This document shows positions 36,926 to 49,567 of a stretch of DNA of 64,000 nucleotides, one piece after another. Source of the DNA: Gymnopus androsaceus JB14 (taxonomy: Eukaryota; Basidiomycota; Agaricomycetes; Agaricales; Omphalotaceae). Position numbers and translations under genes: made by a program. Position 1 is the first letter of the stretch. Each line of letters opens with the position of its first letter. The stretch covers positions 41,622-105,621 of the forward strand of contig ML769621.1 in NCBI GenBank assembly GCA_009733575.1. The letters run 5' to 3'. The notes below the pieces were generated by a model. That model was not told where the DNA came from. It did not search any database and worked only from the letters and a program-made list of their open reading frames with translations.

Positions 36926-37757
36926 GGCTTAGTTCTGGGGCAGCACAGTGGCAGTATTTATGCTCTTCAATATGTGCAAAAGGTAAATTAAAATATTCTT
37001 TTCAAGTCTGTGTCTTTCCAAAGTGCCATGTAGTTTTGAGTAGTGCACTTTTATACATTTTTCTAGTATAATTAAGTGAAATTCCCCTTTGGAAAGCAAA
37101 ACAAGCATGTTCTCATGGTAATCATTCAGTTGAAATGGCTCTCAGAATCTCAGGGCTCTATACCTAAGGGTAGAAGAATAAGTGTATGGTCCATTTCAGC
37201 TTGAATGTACTATATCTGAGGCTAGGGTACAGTTTTGGCAGCATATTAGCAACTTTAATTTGGCTTGGGCAAGCTGATTTTAAGTACTTACAACTGTCAC
37301 AGGCAATATGTGATACTTATAAAATGACTCTCAGAGAACCAGGGATCTGTTTCTAAGATAAAACAAGGGAGAACACAAGGGGATTCACAGAATTCAGCAT
37401 CCGACCAGGCTTAGATTAGTTAGTCCAGCCCCCCAGCCCAAAAAAAAAAAAAAATTGACACCCTAAAGATTGACCTATTTTTGTTGAATACAGCAACGAT
37501 GGGGGGAAAAGTGAAACCAAAAGTGAATTTGCAATAGTCTCAGGTGGGTCTATATACTGTAGGTTAAACTAAGAGGTGGCACCTGTGCGACTGCAGAATG
37601 GCTGGATAAACCTTATTCCTCAACACTCCCACTTATCCAGACATGGAGCAGAAGAATATGCAGTAAAAAAGCAAATGGAAGAAGAAGAAATCAATGGAAT
37701 GCATATAGTAGAAAAGCATAGAGCATATAGTAAAAATCATAAAGCTCCCACTAAAGC

Positions 37758-39656
37758 CTACCATGGTAAAAGTTTAGAATTATCTGTATCTGCTGAAAGA
37801 ACATAAGTTTCCATAGGAGAGGTAATAGCACCTGCTGCAGTAACAGGAGCAGTATTATCAGGACACTTGTTCCGATAATGACCAAGCTTTCCATATCCAA
37901 AACAGCAAACTTCGGAAAGTAGGCTATGAGGCCTGATGGCAAGGGCAGCTGCAGCTGGCAGGTGGGAAGTAGCTATGGACCCACTTGCAACCTTCTGCTG
38001 ATGGTCCAAGATGTGTTTACGCTCTTCATTCAACAAGCGACAGGTGACATAATCAAAGTCAGGTCCAGGAGATGGAATGGGAGGATAGATGACAGTGATG
38101 ATAGAGACTGGAAGGACATTAAGCTGCATCAGCAAAACCTGGGTGAAGGTCATAGCAGCTATAGCAATCTATAGCAAGCCATAGCAGCCATAGTGCTATG
38201 GAATGCTATGAGCTGCTATGAGATCACCACGTACTGGAGCCAGCTGTCAACATTTTGACAGCTGTCACTCTCTTCCATCGATAGTATATGTGGAATAAAC
38301 AATTTAAAGCATAGGCAGTAAAAGAGTTATGATTGAACGTTTGACCTCTCTTGGCCCGGAGGCAAACGAGTGAAGTACATACTGAAGTACTACTTGTTTA
38401 TGTACTTGTTAAGAGTTCATATGTCATAAGTATCAAGTATCATAAGTGGATATCATGAGAAGTAATGATATCACATTGTTGCAAGAGATTACACCATAGT
38501 GGGTACTAAGGGTAAATAATCCATAGCTAGAATGAGTGATGTCAGTGATAATGATACTTCTGTAGAGTTGCCGAATCCAGCTTGCAAAACTGAATTTATC
38601 AAATTCCAACAGTATATAGCATCAACGAGTCGTCGTAACTTCCCCGAGCTCCCTTCCTTCCCTTCCAAATTTCTTTTTTTTTCTAAGTTGTTTCTGAGTC
38701 GCTTTGGCTCGGCATTCTCGGTGAGTTTCATTCAAGCCATTCAATGTCTAATTAAGCATTGCATACTATACTGTAGCTTTATCTATGCTATATACTAGTT
38801 ACCGTAGCTCTGTTTTGGTAGAATATCCTACTATGTACTACTAATCCAATATATATGATTTATTATAATTATTTGGTCTTGCAAGTGAGAGAAACAATTC
38901 CGAGGACAACGAAAAAAATGAATTGAAAGACTGACAGATGATGTGATGATGTGCCGTGAAATGCGAAATCCGTAGCAACCCATAGCAGCTCATAGCAATC
39001 CATAGCGATCCATAGCTCTGGATAGATGGGGACCTTGCTATGGGTGCTATGGGTGCTATGAGTGCTGGATAGCGTTATCCAGCGCTGTCCAGTACACCCA
39101 GGTTTTGCTGATGTGAGATTCAATGTGAGATTCAATAGCGGTGACCACATTTTCATAGGACATAGGTAGGCTGGCAAGGAGAATGGTCATTCAGAGTGTA
39201 TCATCCAGGATGATCCCAATGGATTTGAGTGACTCATCAAGCTCATTGAACCTGCTGATGTGTGACTGCATACCTGAGGGGATATCATCTGGCATGTCCT
39301 CGGACTTCCAGAGGGAGACAAATTGTCAAAGTAGAGTCATCCAATTGGCCCAACCAGAGGATTCATGAACCTCCCTGAGGACCTTCCACATCCTCACAGG
39401 GCCTCGAGCCTTGTGCAGTGTGCGTAAGCTGAGAGTCTGCAACATGCAGAGCAATCTTGGCACATGCCAACTGAGTGCGTTTATCCCAAGCGTGTTGGCA
39501 AGAAGTATTGGTGGTGGGACGAGGTTCAGAACCATTGACAATTGACCAGAGATCCTTTCGGGTCAATTGCATCTCCATGTGGTACTTCCAATTGAAGTAG
39601 TTCCCTTCATTGAGCAGCTCGAATTGGGTGGACAATAAAGATGAGTGGGGCTCCAT
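37758..39656 (-). pseudogene. Copia-type gag, interrupted
   Basis: Begins at an ATG at 39656 (MEPHSSLL...) with the family block LLNEGNYFNWKYHMEMQLTR and RKDLWSIVNGSE. A frame change near 39400 leads to MWKVLREVHESSGWANWMTL, then SLPMSYENVVTAIESH at about 39150, where the TIR element 38127-39113 intervenes. After it comes FDYVTCRLLNEE and a zinc knuckle CFGYGKLGHYRNKC, whose second Cys is replaced by Tyr. Removing the element with one TG joins IESH...IES to QLNVLP in frame. Probably non-functional. Confidence 0.75.
38127..39113. mobile_element. CATCAG-family TIR element inside the gag (987 bp)
   Basis: Ends CATCAGCAAAACCTGGGTG and CACCCAGGTTTTGCTGATG, flanked by TG at 38125-38126 and 39114-39115. 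Subterminal GCTATGAGCTGCTATGG-type words are frequent. Holds one plus ORF of 88 codons (38532-38798, MSDVSDNDTSVELPNP...), possibly the first exon of a lost transposase. Its right end equals the left end of the 43231 copy, inverted. Confidence 0.88.
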
Positions 39657-40476
39657 GATGACAATGGTGATGTGATGATATAGATAGTGTAGACACGCAG
39701 AAGACTGTGTAGAGACACGGGAGATGGTGTAGAAATGCGAAAGACAGCATAGAGACACAAAAGACAGCGTAGAAACACAAAAAACAGCATAGAAACACGA
39801 ATGACAGTGTGGAAACACAATGATGGCATAGAAACGCAAAGGTTGTAGAGACAACTGGTTACTTTGATTAGAGGAGGCAGAGGGAGAGACCCAGTCTCAT
39901 AATCTGTTGAGTAAAGCAGCGACAATGGGGGGAAAAGTGAAACCAAAAGTGAATTTGCAATAGTCTCAGGTGGGTCTATATACTGTAGGTTAAACTAAGA
40001 GGTGGCACCTGTGCAACTGCGGAATGGCTGGATAAACCTTATTCCTCAACAATTTTGACCACTTTTGGCAGTCTGGAAACTTCAAAATGTATATATCTTA
40101 CACTACCTGTAAATAAATAGCATCCATTGTATAAATTACAGCCTTCCTACACCTCCTGGCTCCTATGTACCTTACTTACTTGCTTTAGCTGGTCAAAGCA
40201 GGACATATGAGGAGTATCACTGTATTAGTGTTTCAGAAGGAAAAATGGGATTTGTTATGGCTTATGGATGCTAAAAAAAGGCTCAGATTGAAGGTACAGT
40301 GTCTGAACAGTGTCTTCTGACTCTGTAGAGAGCAATTTATGATGAAATCTTATCTTGATATACCATATATGGGTGTGGGAATGCTTACATAGTTAGTTAG
40401 TCTGTTGGTGAGGCTCAAGAAAAAAAAATTGATGTCTGGTCATTTTAAAAAAATTTTACATGCCCTTGGGAGAACA

Positions 40477-40830
40477 TCATTTATCTGCTTCTGAGTGCAT
40501 TGAGAAGATGAATTTAAGCACTCTAAATGATGACAAAGCTCTTCCTGTTGCTCTGCTGACTAATATCTGATACCATCAGTTCAGGGCAGTAACTGGCAGT
40601 AACTGAGTACCATGTGTTGATGGCAGAATAAAACAAAGATTTCAATTGGGAAAGAACAAAGCTTACAAACCTTTTACACATGGAAAAGACCATGGAAAAG
40701 ATGGTCTTTTTCTATTTATTTTTCAGGCAGGATTTTCATTCTTTTTCAATGGAAGTTTGAAGCGGAATATTTTATTATTTACAGACTATTTTCCTAAGAT
40801 AATTCCTGCCTCAACTTACTCAATCCTGTG
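40477..40830 (-). repeat. Right arm of the 340-bp inverted repeat pair
   Basis: Reverse complement of 36589-36925 with moderate divergence; see that entry. Confidence 0.8.
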
Positions 40831-43230
40831 GAGTGTTTGATGCCAGCATGAATGACAAGTGCTTACCTTGTCCCACAAAAATCATTTTACTGTGTTCAAC
40901 ATTCAGCTTTAATTCCTTCATTCTCCAAGTCATAAAACATAATATTACCTACCATATCTACTTCACAATATTATACTTGTGAACCATTATTCCCAATAGT
41001 TATGCTGTCAATATTTTCATCATTTATGGATTCCCTATTGCTTGAACATGCTAGTTCAGACAGTTCTCCAACCTCTCTTTTCTGATCTATATTGGCAACC
41101 TCACGGATATGGACAACTAGGCAACAGCACAATATTGAGTGCAAGATGCGCAATGGACTGCGCAGCAGGTTGGCTCAGCAATTTATTAAATCAGAAACCC
41201 GTAGTACTTACATTGGGAGAATCTGAAGCTCAGGCTATGTAAAGGATGAGTTTAATCAGTCCTTCTTCATTTAAGGTCCACCTACCGACCCAAATGACAA
41301 TAATAAGGAATTTGCCAGAGTTATTGCTAGAGTAGTGCTCAGTATCCTTGTCCATTCTCCAAGTAGGAGATAAAATACCAGCAACTTGCATAATATACAT
41401 AAGCAAAATAACACCCCTGTTTTCACTTGCATAAATTATTGCTAAGGGATTGAAACCAAGCTCACCTATCATGGTAGAATGTTACAATCAAGCGTTGAGT
41501 GGCAGACAAGCTCCAGATGAACCCAGACTTGAAATCTGTTGCAATTTCATTGAGAAGACAATGTAAGAGTACACATGGATATACATACATTGCTGCATTA
41601 ATGCTTGCCATAAAGTCAATGCCATCACAACTGTGATGACAGTATAAGTGAAGTTGATGTGCTCGCTGAGTGTAGAATGCCTACCAGTTTCCCCCCCCCC
41701 CCCCAACAGTGAGATGAAATTTATAAGACCATTCTTACTTTCCCCTCCTAGAAAGCACGAGCCTGAGGGTGTTTTGGATATCATTAAAAACAAGTGTGTC
41801 CAAATGGTTAGAGCAAATGTATTGACAATGCTGACTGCCTTTGGCAAGGAAAATCAGATTAGAGATTTTTCTTGTCCATGAACAAGTCACTCTTACAATC
41901 CAGGATACCATGAGTACTGCAAGGACCTTCTTGGATCTCTGGTACATGGTATATGTACAAATAATGAATATGACTGGTGCACAATTGAGGGATGAGCAAT
42001 ATGATATTTTTCAAAGAATTATATTCACGCACAATCAGATATTCCAATTCCAGAAAATACTTGAAAAATGTTGTGAGCATTTTTTATCTCATATTCAAAG
42101 CAGAGTCTTACAGGTATTGAAAGCCATTGTATGATTACAAGCCTATTGAGAGCAAATAATGCAATAAACACAGTAAGTAGTACAGAAGCAAACCCAGAAG
42201 TGAAAAATTCTAAGAAATTAATATATTCAGGGCAATTCTGCATGGTTTTTCTTTATTCTTTTTTTTCTATAGGTCATATAATATGCAAGGATTATAATCT
42301 GATTTTATCAAATTTTCTGAGGGCCTTCAAAAGTCATCATAAATTAATTTCTTTTTGCTGTCAAAAACTGCCCAAAACCCAGAAGCAAAAGTTTAAGTTA
42401 ATTGAACCGCTACACAGGTGCATCCCTTCGGGAATGTTTGTAGCATGACTTAGCATGCTCATAGAGTAGTTTGAATGTGTTACATGCCTAAAAATACCAC
42501 ATACTTCATGATACAACTCATAATATTTCAACAACCAGAAAAATCGCATTTTTGGCATAGTGTTCATATATGATCATATATATGAAAGATTTTATATATG
42601 CAAGCTATTGTAGTCATGTCCATAAACCGTCCTGGATGTCATATAAAAACAACTGCATCCTAAAATGTATTCTATATGGCTCAAATATCAAATTTTTCGC
42701 TTCTGGGTATTTTTTGCTTCCAGGTTTATGTCTGTACTTATGTCACATATACCGCAGCACTGATGTGAGGGTTCAGTCTTTCTGTGACAGCACAACTTTA
42801 GTATGGTCAAAGCTTCAACAATGTTTTGTATGTGGACTACCTTTGACGACCAATAGTGTGTTGATAGAAGGAGAGTAATGAGAAATGAGGTATAACACCT
42901 TCACAAATCCCCAGTTTGACAACCAAACGTAGGCAATCTGAGTACAAAGTTCACTTAAGTACAGTCATCCTAAATATTTTTCAGAGCTCACCTCCTGTGC
43001 CAAAGAAAGAAAGTAGTCATAAGTCTGAATCCAACAGCCTTTCAGCATGCTACAACAAAGAATAATTACTGGATAATAACACACCAAAAGAGTAAGCATT
43101 GGTACTAGGTTTCATTATAAGTATGGTTGATACATCAAGTTGAAGTTGCAGTCACCACTGATGTACTTTGAACTATTAAGTGAACACTTCAATATGAATA
43201 AATATGAATGCCACCTACCATGAAAGTCTG
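40831..43230. other. AT-rich stretch without a supportable gene
   Basis: ORFs up to about 119 codons on both strands show no domain or splice support. A poly-C run of about 13 bases sits at 41691-41704. May be old repeat DNA. Confidence 0.45.
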
Positions 43231-43960
43231 CATCAGCAAAACCTGGGTGTACTGGATAGCACTAGATAGCGCTATCCAGCACTCATAGCAAGGTCCCCAT
43301 CTATCCAGAGTTATGGATTGCTATGGGGTGCTATGAACTGCTATGGATTGCTATACTTACCACAGGAACATTGGCTGTCAGATTAGGGATGTTTCGGGGC
43401 AGCAAATTTTGCTGCTCCAAAATTTGCCATAATATACAGCAAATTTGGCCATGCTCCATAGAGTTTGCACTACGTCATGCCATACAAATTTTGCCTCTGC
43501 CACTGGCAAAATTTGCTGGCCCAAAACATCCCTATTCTATTCAATAGTAAAAATATATTACTTATTTGATTTGTTTTCCATTCCAATAGCTCCGAGCAGC
43601 CCGCTGCTTGCTAGTAGTGTTGCCACAATACAACAAGATGGAGATGGTCTGCCAAAAACATAAAATCCAAATAAATTCATATATTACTATGTTTGTAGTA
43701 CCTAGGACAATAACAATGGCACTAGAACTAAAACTACTGAGGATGACTATTTGTATATTAGGTCTTTGAATGCCCACAAGAGTTAAGATTGATAGTAAAC
43801 TAAATTGATGGGGAAGAATAAAGGCAAGTTGAACTTCGACAAGTCTTTGCATCGATTCTTATAGTGCTGGCAGGAGAGATCCGAGAGAATGACAGCTGGC
43901 ACAAATGCTCGGCAATCCCATAGCAGCTCATAGCAGGCCATTATCCAGGTTTTGCTGATG
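43231..43960. mobile_element. CATCAG-family TIR element (730 bp) with a nested MITE
   Basis: Ends CATCAGCAAAACCTGGGTGT and CCAGGTTTTGCTGATG; TG at 43229-43230 and 43961-43962. First 130 bp equal the inverted right end of the 38127 element. Contains the MITE at 43384-43534. Confidence 0.87.
43384..43534. mobile_element. 151-bp MITE, same family as 1874-1994
   Basis: TIR of about 30 bp with mismatches: TAGGGATGTTTCGGGGCAGC against TAGGGATGTTTTGGGCCAGC (complement of the right end). TA at each end. Shares, inverted, the 27-bp core of the 1874 MITE. Confidence 0.82.
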
Positions 43961-43962
43961 TG

Positions 43963-44919
43963 GGAGTCAACCAAGATTGCGGTTATAGTATTCATCGCTT
44001 CTTCAAGAAGGAGGTCCAAGAAAAAGTTGAGGAAAGAAAGTGGGAAGGAATATGTTGCTATGGTGCTAGACCCACTCAGTTATATAACACAGGATGAAGG
44101 ATTTGTGATAGTTCCCATCCTCAGGCTAACTGACCATCATGATAACTGGCACCACTTTGATTGTTTTAGATGTGCTCAAACTCACAGGAAAGAATCAGCA
44201 CGGAGATCATACTAGGCTGAACAGTGGGAGGTCGACAGATGAAAGTGTTCTGTAAGTCTAGATGGAAAATGCCTTGCATCCATCAATTACTTACCTTTGG
44301 CGCATGTTGTTTTTTGAATCGACTGCCATTAATGTTCTCGATTCTCAATTCTCCAATAAGAGTCACAATATAAACGTCTTAGCGCTGGAATCTCTCAAAA
44401 ATTGAGCTCAAAAACCGTACAGCTATGGCGATCCATTACTTGGGGCAGATTTATGCACTCTTTAATGAGTCTACATTGATAAATCTGAAGAGATATTTTC
44501 CACCGTCATACCGGGGCTCCAAGACACTACCGTGACTGTCAAAGCATAAATTCTCGAATTTTTATTGAGGTTTCCTATAAATGTTTTGCGACTGTACACC
44601 TGTTAAATCTGTCTGCAAGAACGGAGAGGCTCCCCAGAAAGGGAAACTGATTAGGTCCAACTGTCCCGGGCTCTCCATCTCACTGGAAATGACAGATAGT
44701 CAGTAAGCGTACTGCAGACTTAAGTTTAGAAATACCTATATACGCCTGGGGGTGAATGCATGGGTGCTGGGAGTGATGATTCCCTTCCTTACAAGATACT
44801 ACATAATGGTTGTTGGTGAAGCAATAAAAGTTTCGCATAAAATTGGCGTAAGGTAAAATGTATATTGGCACATCATACATATCATTTAATTATCTATCTT
44901 CTCCTGGAGTAGTCAAGTG
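43963..44919. other. Intergenic between TIR element and permease
   Basis: No gene recognised; 3' flank of the permease. Confidence 0.45.
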
Positions 44920-46759
44920 CTATGTAAACCACTCTGCAAGCCTCTTTCGCCACTGACCCATCGGAGGATCGGGATGCTCATTAGCAAGCACGATTTTAAT
45001 CCCAGTATGCAGATCAACCTCCTTAGATTCATGCACCCAAGCGTCCTTCCAATGAAAAGCTCGATGACCAAGGTAAATAGCCAAGAATATGGGGATTCCA
45101 ACATATGCAGTCAAAAAACTGCTCGCACTGAACTGGCCAGGGAAGAAGACGTTAAAACCATTGATGAGCGTGAGAATGGTAAAGGCAACGATGGATATCC
45201 ATGCACCATAGGGCTGCAGTGAAGATCGGTAAGGAATATCGTCCGGTGACAAGGCTTGTTCCCTGCAGGCTTTGCGGAAGCGGATGTAGACGATACTACA
45301 ACAGATCCAGGAGATGAAACCTGACGTGTTCGTCAGGTTGACAAACCAAGTGAATACAAGCGACGAATTGTTCGCGCAATTAAGATAGGCGAGAGCGCAG
45401 AAAAGTGACGACGTCCCTACAGCGACATAAGGCACTCCTTTTTTGGTACATGTCGTGAAAATCTTGGGCGCATTACCAGCCACCGCAAGGGAATAAAGGG
45501 AGCGCGACGACATGTATAGAAATGAATTTCCAGAGGACCATGCTGAGGTGAGAATAATCGCGTTGATGAGGCTGCCAAGTCCCTTGATTCCCGCATCCGT
45601 AATGCCAACGACGAACGCAGAGGACTTTGCACCTACACCACCATCTGTGAGTCGAGTCATCGTTGTAGGGGCATATGATACCAATGGCCAACACCGAGCC
45701 AATATAGAAGAATACCAAGCGGTAAAAGTATCGCTTGGCGGCCTTCGGGAGGTTACGTCGCGGTGATTGCATTTCACCCGCAGTGACGACGAGTAATTCA
45801 GGAGCGAACGTGAAGGGAAACGTAGAGAGGATAACCACTTCAATGAAGGCAACAAAACGACCTGTGCCGCCCGAAACTAGCCAGGTGTTGGTTGAACCAG
45901 GGTGTTTCCAGTAGCTTTTCAATAATCAATGTGTGGAAATAGCATACGAGCTTGAAATCCTTACTGGAAACCCAGAATTGCATTCTGATCTGGTCCTCCA
46001 CCCCAAAAGAGTATGAAAGAGAGTATAAACAAGCCAATCATCATAAAAATCTTGAGTGAAGCGAACCACTTTGATGATGATTTTTTGTTAGTCGATGCTT
46101 TATGCAGCAGCGCGGAAAACATACAAATTCTGTTTCACCATAGAATTGGACAGGGAGGATATTTAAGCCCACGATAACTATAATGAAGACGGTGATCCAA
46201 ACAGCAACATTTACGGGAGAACCCCAATAATCAATGACAAGAGCCGCTGCAGTGATCTATGAGATAGTTCTTTCAGTCGTTCGGAATATCAATGAAGATG
46301 TAGTTGTCTTACCTCATATGGGACTAATATACCGAGCGAGTAGAAGTATAACCACCCCATAGCAAAGCCAAGACTGTTGGAAACGTTTCGATGGCCGTAG
46401 TAGCTCATTGTCCCTCCGCTGACAGGAAGGTAAGCAGCGACTTCAGTGATGGCGGTGACAACAAAAAAAACCAGGATGGACAGGATTGAATAGCCAAGGA
46501 GAATGAAAAGAGGACCTCCACGAGCGAGAGTAGCACCACTCCCAACAAATAAACCGGTACCTGGAAAAATTCAGTGGTTGGATACTTAACTACAAGTGTG
46601 TTACGTACCAATGGTTCCCCCAAGTGCGATCATCTGAGCATGGCGAGCCTTGAGCCCTCTACGAGTGGTCTCCCGCACACCGTTTTCACTGCTAACCTCC
46701 GGCTCTTTCTCATAGACCGAATCGGCTGACTTTGAAACATTGTCGATATGGTGCGCCAT
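44920..46759 (-). CDS. YAT/AAP-type amino-acid permease, one frameshift
   Basis: Five exons on the minus strand (46609-46759, 46313-46560, 46125-46256, 45965-46068, 44920-45914) give about 542 aa. The N terminus reads LKARHAQMIALGGTIGTGLF, the signature of fungal amino-acid permeases of the APC superfamily. Later landmarks include GETEFWFASLKI, FHYWKHPGSTNTW, PELLVVTAGEMQSPRRNLP and SAWSSGNSFLYMSSRSLY. About 12 hydrophobic segments are expected and can be followed. Role: proton-coupled amino-acid uptake at the plasma membrane; substrate not predictable. The frame shifts by one base near 45655-45662, between ICPYND and RLTDGG, with no intron that could explain it: pseudogene or assembly indel. 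Intron ends are canonical. Confidence 0.9.
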
Positions 46760-47178
46760 CCTCTAGTCTCAACGTTAATAAGACACTAACGCGCGGAAAA
46801 TGAGGGGAAGGGGTCACACGGAAAAGATACAGAATTTATTATATACCTCGTTCGAGCTCGGTAAGGCTTCTGATGAATCTTAGTACCGTGGCATGAAAAA
46901 TGGCATATTGAGCTCCCTTATCGTCTTCCCGGCTGTTTTTGATGTTCGTATCGGTGATGGAGACACAGGGCCCGTAAATCTTTCTGAACAGGATATATAT
47001 TCGCGCATGATATATATTCACGCATGAATTCGACTGATAGCACACGGATACCATAGCTTCCTCCGGGGTCGTCCCAGGAAGGAAGACCGTGTTCTCTCCT
47101 ATGAGTGCACCACTTTTGGCCTTATCATACCAACTGATATCCGAGTCGCACCTGTGCAACGATTTCTTCGTTGATATA

Positions 47179-49567
47179 TTAGGTGAGGAACTTCTGCTTG
47201 GGGCTGACAGCTCGAATCCACCTCTCACCAGGGCGACTGACAATGCAAACGACAATCCATTCAGTCTCATAAGAAATAAACATCTGACTTGTACACACCT
47301 TCGCTCCGGCAAGATTCTGTAAACCATTCTACCCTCCCATTCCTGTTCTCGTTTCTTATTCCGTACCCTCCTGCCTTGTGCAGTCGGAAATTCTGCCATT
47401 CCACACCGCTCCTGCAAATCCGCCAATGCCTCATTTGTGCCTTCGGTTTCAATAACAATTCTTCCATACCAGTCAGGGTCAACGAAAAGAGTCGTATCTG
47501 GGATTGGGATTCGTGAAGCGAGAGGTGTGGTGGCAGTGATTGAAGCTGAAACGTCTGAGTTCAGGTGGTAATCCTGCGCTGCCGAAGATGTGAAGTTGCA
47601 TTTATCAATGGCTAGGGCATGAAGGTGGAAAGAGGACCGGTGTACCCAATGGACGATTTCCTGGTAGACACCTTGAGCACTGTTTATGATGTACAGTCAG
47701 ATAATCATAATAGAGAGCTTGTATAATTGGCAACAAAACTAAGTTGGCAAATTAACGTACCTCTTTACTCTGACTCTATCTTCAACTAACTTCACATTCG
47801 AAATTATTTCTGCTCCCCAAGGGGTCAAATCTAACCTGATGATTGGATCATCTGATTGGGAGGGTGTCATGGTTGAACTACGAATAATTCGATGAAAATA
47901 TGACGGGGGGAAGGCGAATCCTGGAATGTACTTGGGAATGTCGCCAATTGGGGAGTACGTGTAATCCAAATCCTAACATAACAATAAAAATTCAGTCCAT
48001 CTACTATCGCCAAAACTGAAGCCACTGCTCGACTCACAATAAGATAGCTTCCATCCCAAATCAGCTTTCCTGCATTACCATGATCTCCGACCGCCAAGTC
48101 CCAAACGACATCACCAAGCCTCATCTGCCCCAGCATATCTGCCGATTTAAGCTCGGCCTCACATTCAAGAATACTAGTATTTGAGAGCCATTCTCCAGCG
48201 GGGGAGGGAACAAAGACGCGGAGAAGTGGGGCACGGTTAAGGCTGAAGATAGAAGAACGGAAGCTTAATACCCCTCCTTGATCAGATAATGGCAGTGTCA
48301 CCCCCTCGTCGCAGCAACACTTCTCTGAAAGAGGCGGACTATGCGTACAAGCGACCCCGGAGGGATGTAGTCGGTTTGAGGCACGGGAGATGTTAGCGCC
48401 TACCGAGTGGTCCTGACTCGGAGTCCTTGAATCCTTCTCAGCTTGTGCCCTTAGCCGTAATAGTACCCGATTGTATGCCCTGGTAGCATTGACCATCAGC
48501 ATTGCCTTTTCAACTATGGCTACTCGGTCTGGAATCCTCGTGGTTGGTAAGATAGAGCTGTCAGAAATTTGCAAAAGCAAATCCGCTACCCGTCCATATT
48601 CGAATGTGGGTATGGAAACTCCTCGCATGTAGCCATGAAGATCCTATTCTGACTTAGATTTAGAATCCCGACAGAATCATATAAAACTTACCGAAATCGA
48701 TATTACAATCGGCTCCGGCCCACCCCAGCCAGGGCCAGAGTCCCACCGTACATACCCCACAGACCCCAAAAACCGCTCCAAAACTTCTTCTCTCAACAAC
48801 TCATTCCTGGTCAACATCGCCTTCACGCTCTTGCTCAAGTGAAACAAGCAGTATGCATCACGATAAGATAAGTATTGAAGAAAGGAGGCGAGCAGCGATG
48901 GAGAAGAGAGGAAGAGAGGGAGCGGAAAAGGCTTGGGGTCATGTAGGAAGGAACAGGAGGTATGTTGTGGGTGTGGTATGGTGGAAGTCTCGTGGTAAAC
49001 ATTGGTTAGAGTTCGAGACACAGTTCTGTTATTAATGGAGGTGGACAAAGCTTTAGGAGAGGAGTGATGTTCCCAACAAATCTCCTGCATCTGCAACGCC
49101 GAAGACGGTGGAGACAGATCCCGCTTAGTTCTACGGAAATGATTCCTCTGGGTTTGTTTCTGTAAAGGCAAAGACGAAGTCGGCACCGAAGCTGGAGCCT
49201 TCAGCGAGATTAAACTCAACCGAACCCGATATTGACTTTTTGCAGAAGAAAGGTCATTTTGAAGCCTATCCTTGTGTGGAATTGGCTTCTCCGCAACAGA
49301 TGTCCGGTCTACAGGAGGTGAGGGTCTCTTGGCCATACGGGATCTACTAGGACTTGGAGTCGAAGCATCCGAGTCAGTTTTCTTGCACAAATGTGCATGC
49401 TTTCCTCTCAACCGTGTAATGGTGAAGGATGAGGAAGTACGGCGGGCTGGGCCAGTATGGGAGTCAAGTGGAGGGGAGCTAAACTTTAACCCTGCACTGT
49501 TAACTTCGGTGGTAGTGTCGATCGCTGAGTCAGGATTCGGACCTGCACTGCTATGTGATGCGCCCAT
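47179..49567 (-). CDS. F-box-like protein conserved in basidiomycetes, 710 aa
   Basis: Five exons (48692-49567, 48038-48643, 47761-47972, 47299-47679, 47179-47236) splice without frame loss to 710 codons. The first 220 residues are Ser/Thr/Pro-rich and probably disordered. An F-box-like helical segment, FLQYLSYRDAYCLFHLSKSV, follows. Downstream are YMRGVSIPTFEYGRVADLLL and an acidic-aromatic conserved region (LIWDGSYLI, DLDYTYSPIGDIP). The end, RPGERWIRAVSPKQKFLT, comes from a 58-nt last exon. Known: F-box proteins act as substrate receptors of SCF ubiquitin ligases; this family's substrate is unknown to me. No defect seen. Confidence 0.7.

Larger units (their letters stand above)
37482..40051 (-). 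mobile_element. Short Copia-like LTR retroelement, gag only (2570 bp)
   Basis: Near-identical LTRs at 37482-37625 and 39905-40051 start TGTTGA and end CTCAACA; flanked by ATTTT (37477-37481, 40052-40056). The reading strand is minus. It encodes a gag-like product only; no protease, integrase or reverse transcriptase motif is present, so it is non-autonomous. It inserted into the hAT-like copy B and was in turn hit by a CATCAG-family element (38127-39113). Confidence 0.88.
37376..40468 (+). mobile_element. hAT-like non-autonomous element, copy B, split by an LTR element
   Basis: Starts CAAGGGGATTCACAGAATTC and ends GCCCTTG; flanked by GGAGAACA at 37368-37375 and 40469-40476 (perfect 8 bp). 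37376-37481 and 40052-40468 together equal copy A (21309-21823). The missing middle is the LTR retroelement insertion. Confidence 0.88.

Noticed and set aside
39001..39110. GCTATGAGCTGCTATGG words as an independent satellite
   Set aside because: They are subterminal repeats confined to the CATCAG-family elements at 38127 and 43231.
41488..41847. Minus ORF of 119 codons as a gene
   Set aside because: No domain, low complexity near a poly-C run, no splice or homology support.
43384..43534. hAT assignment for this MITE
   Set aside because: The 8 bp on each side do not match; only TA agrees.
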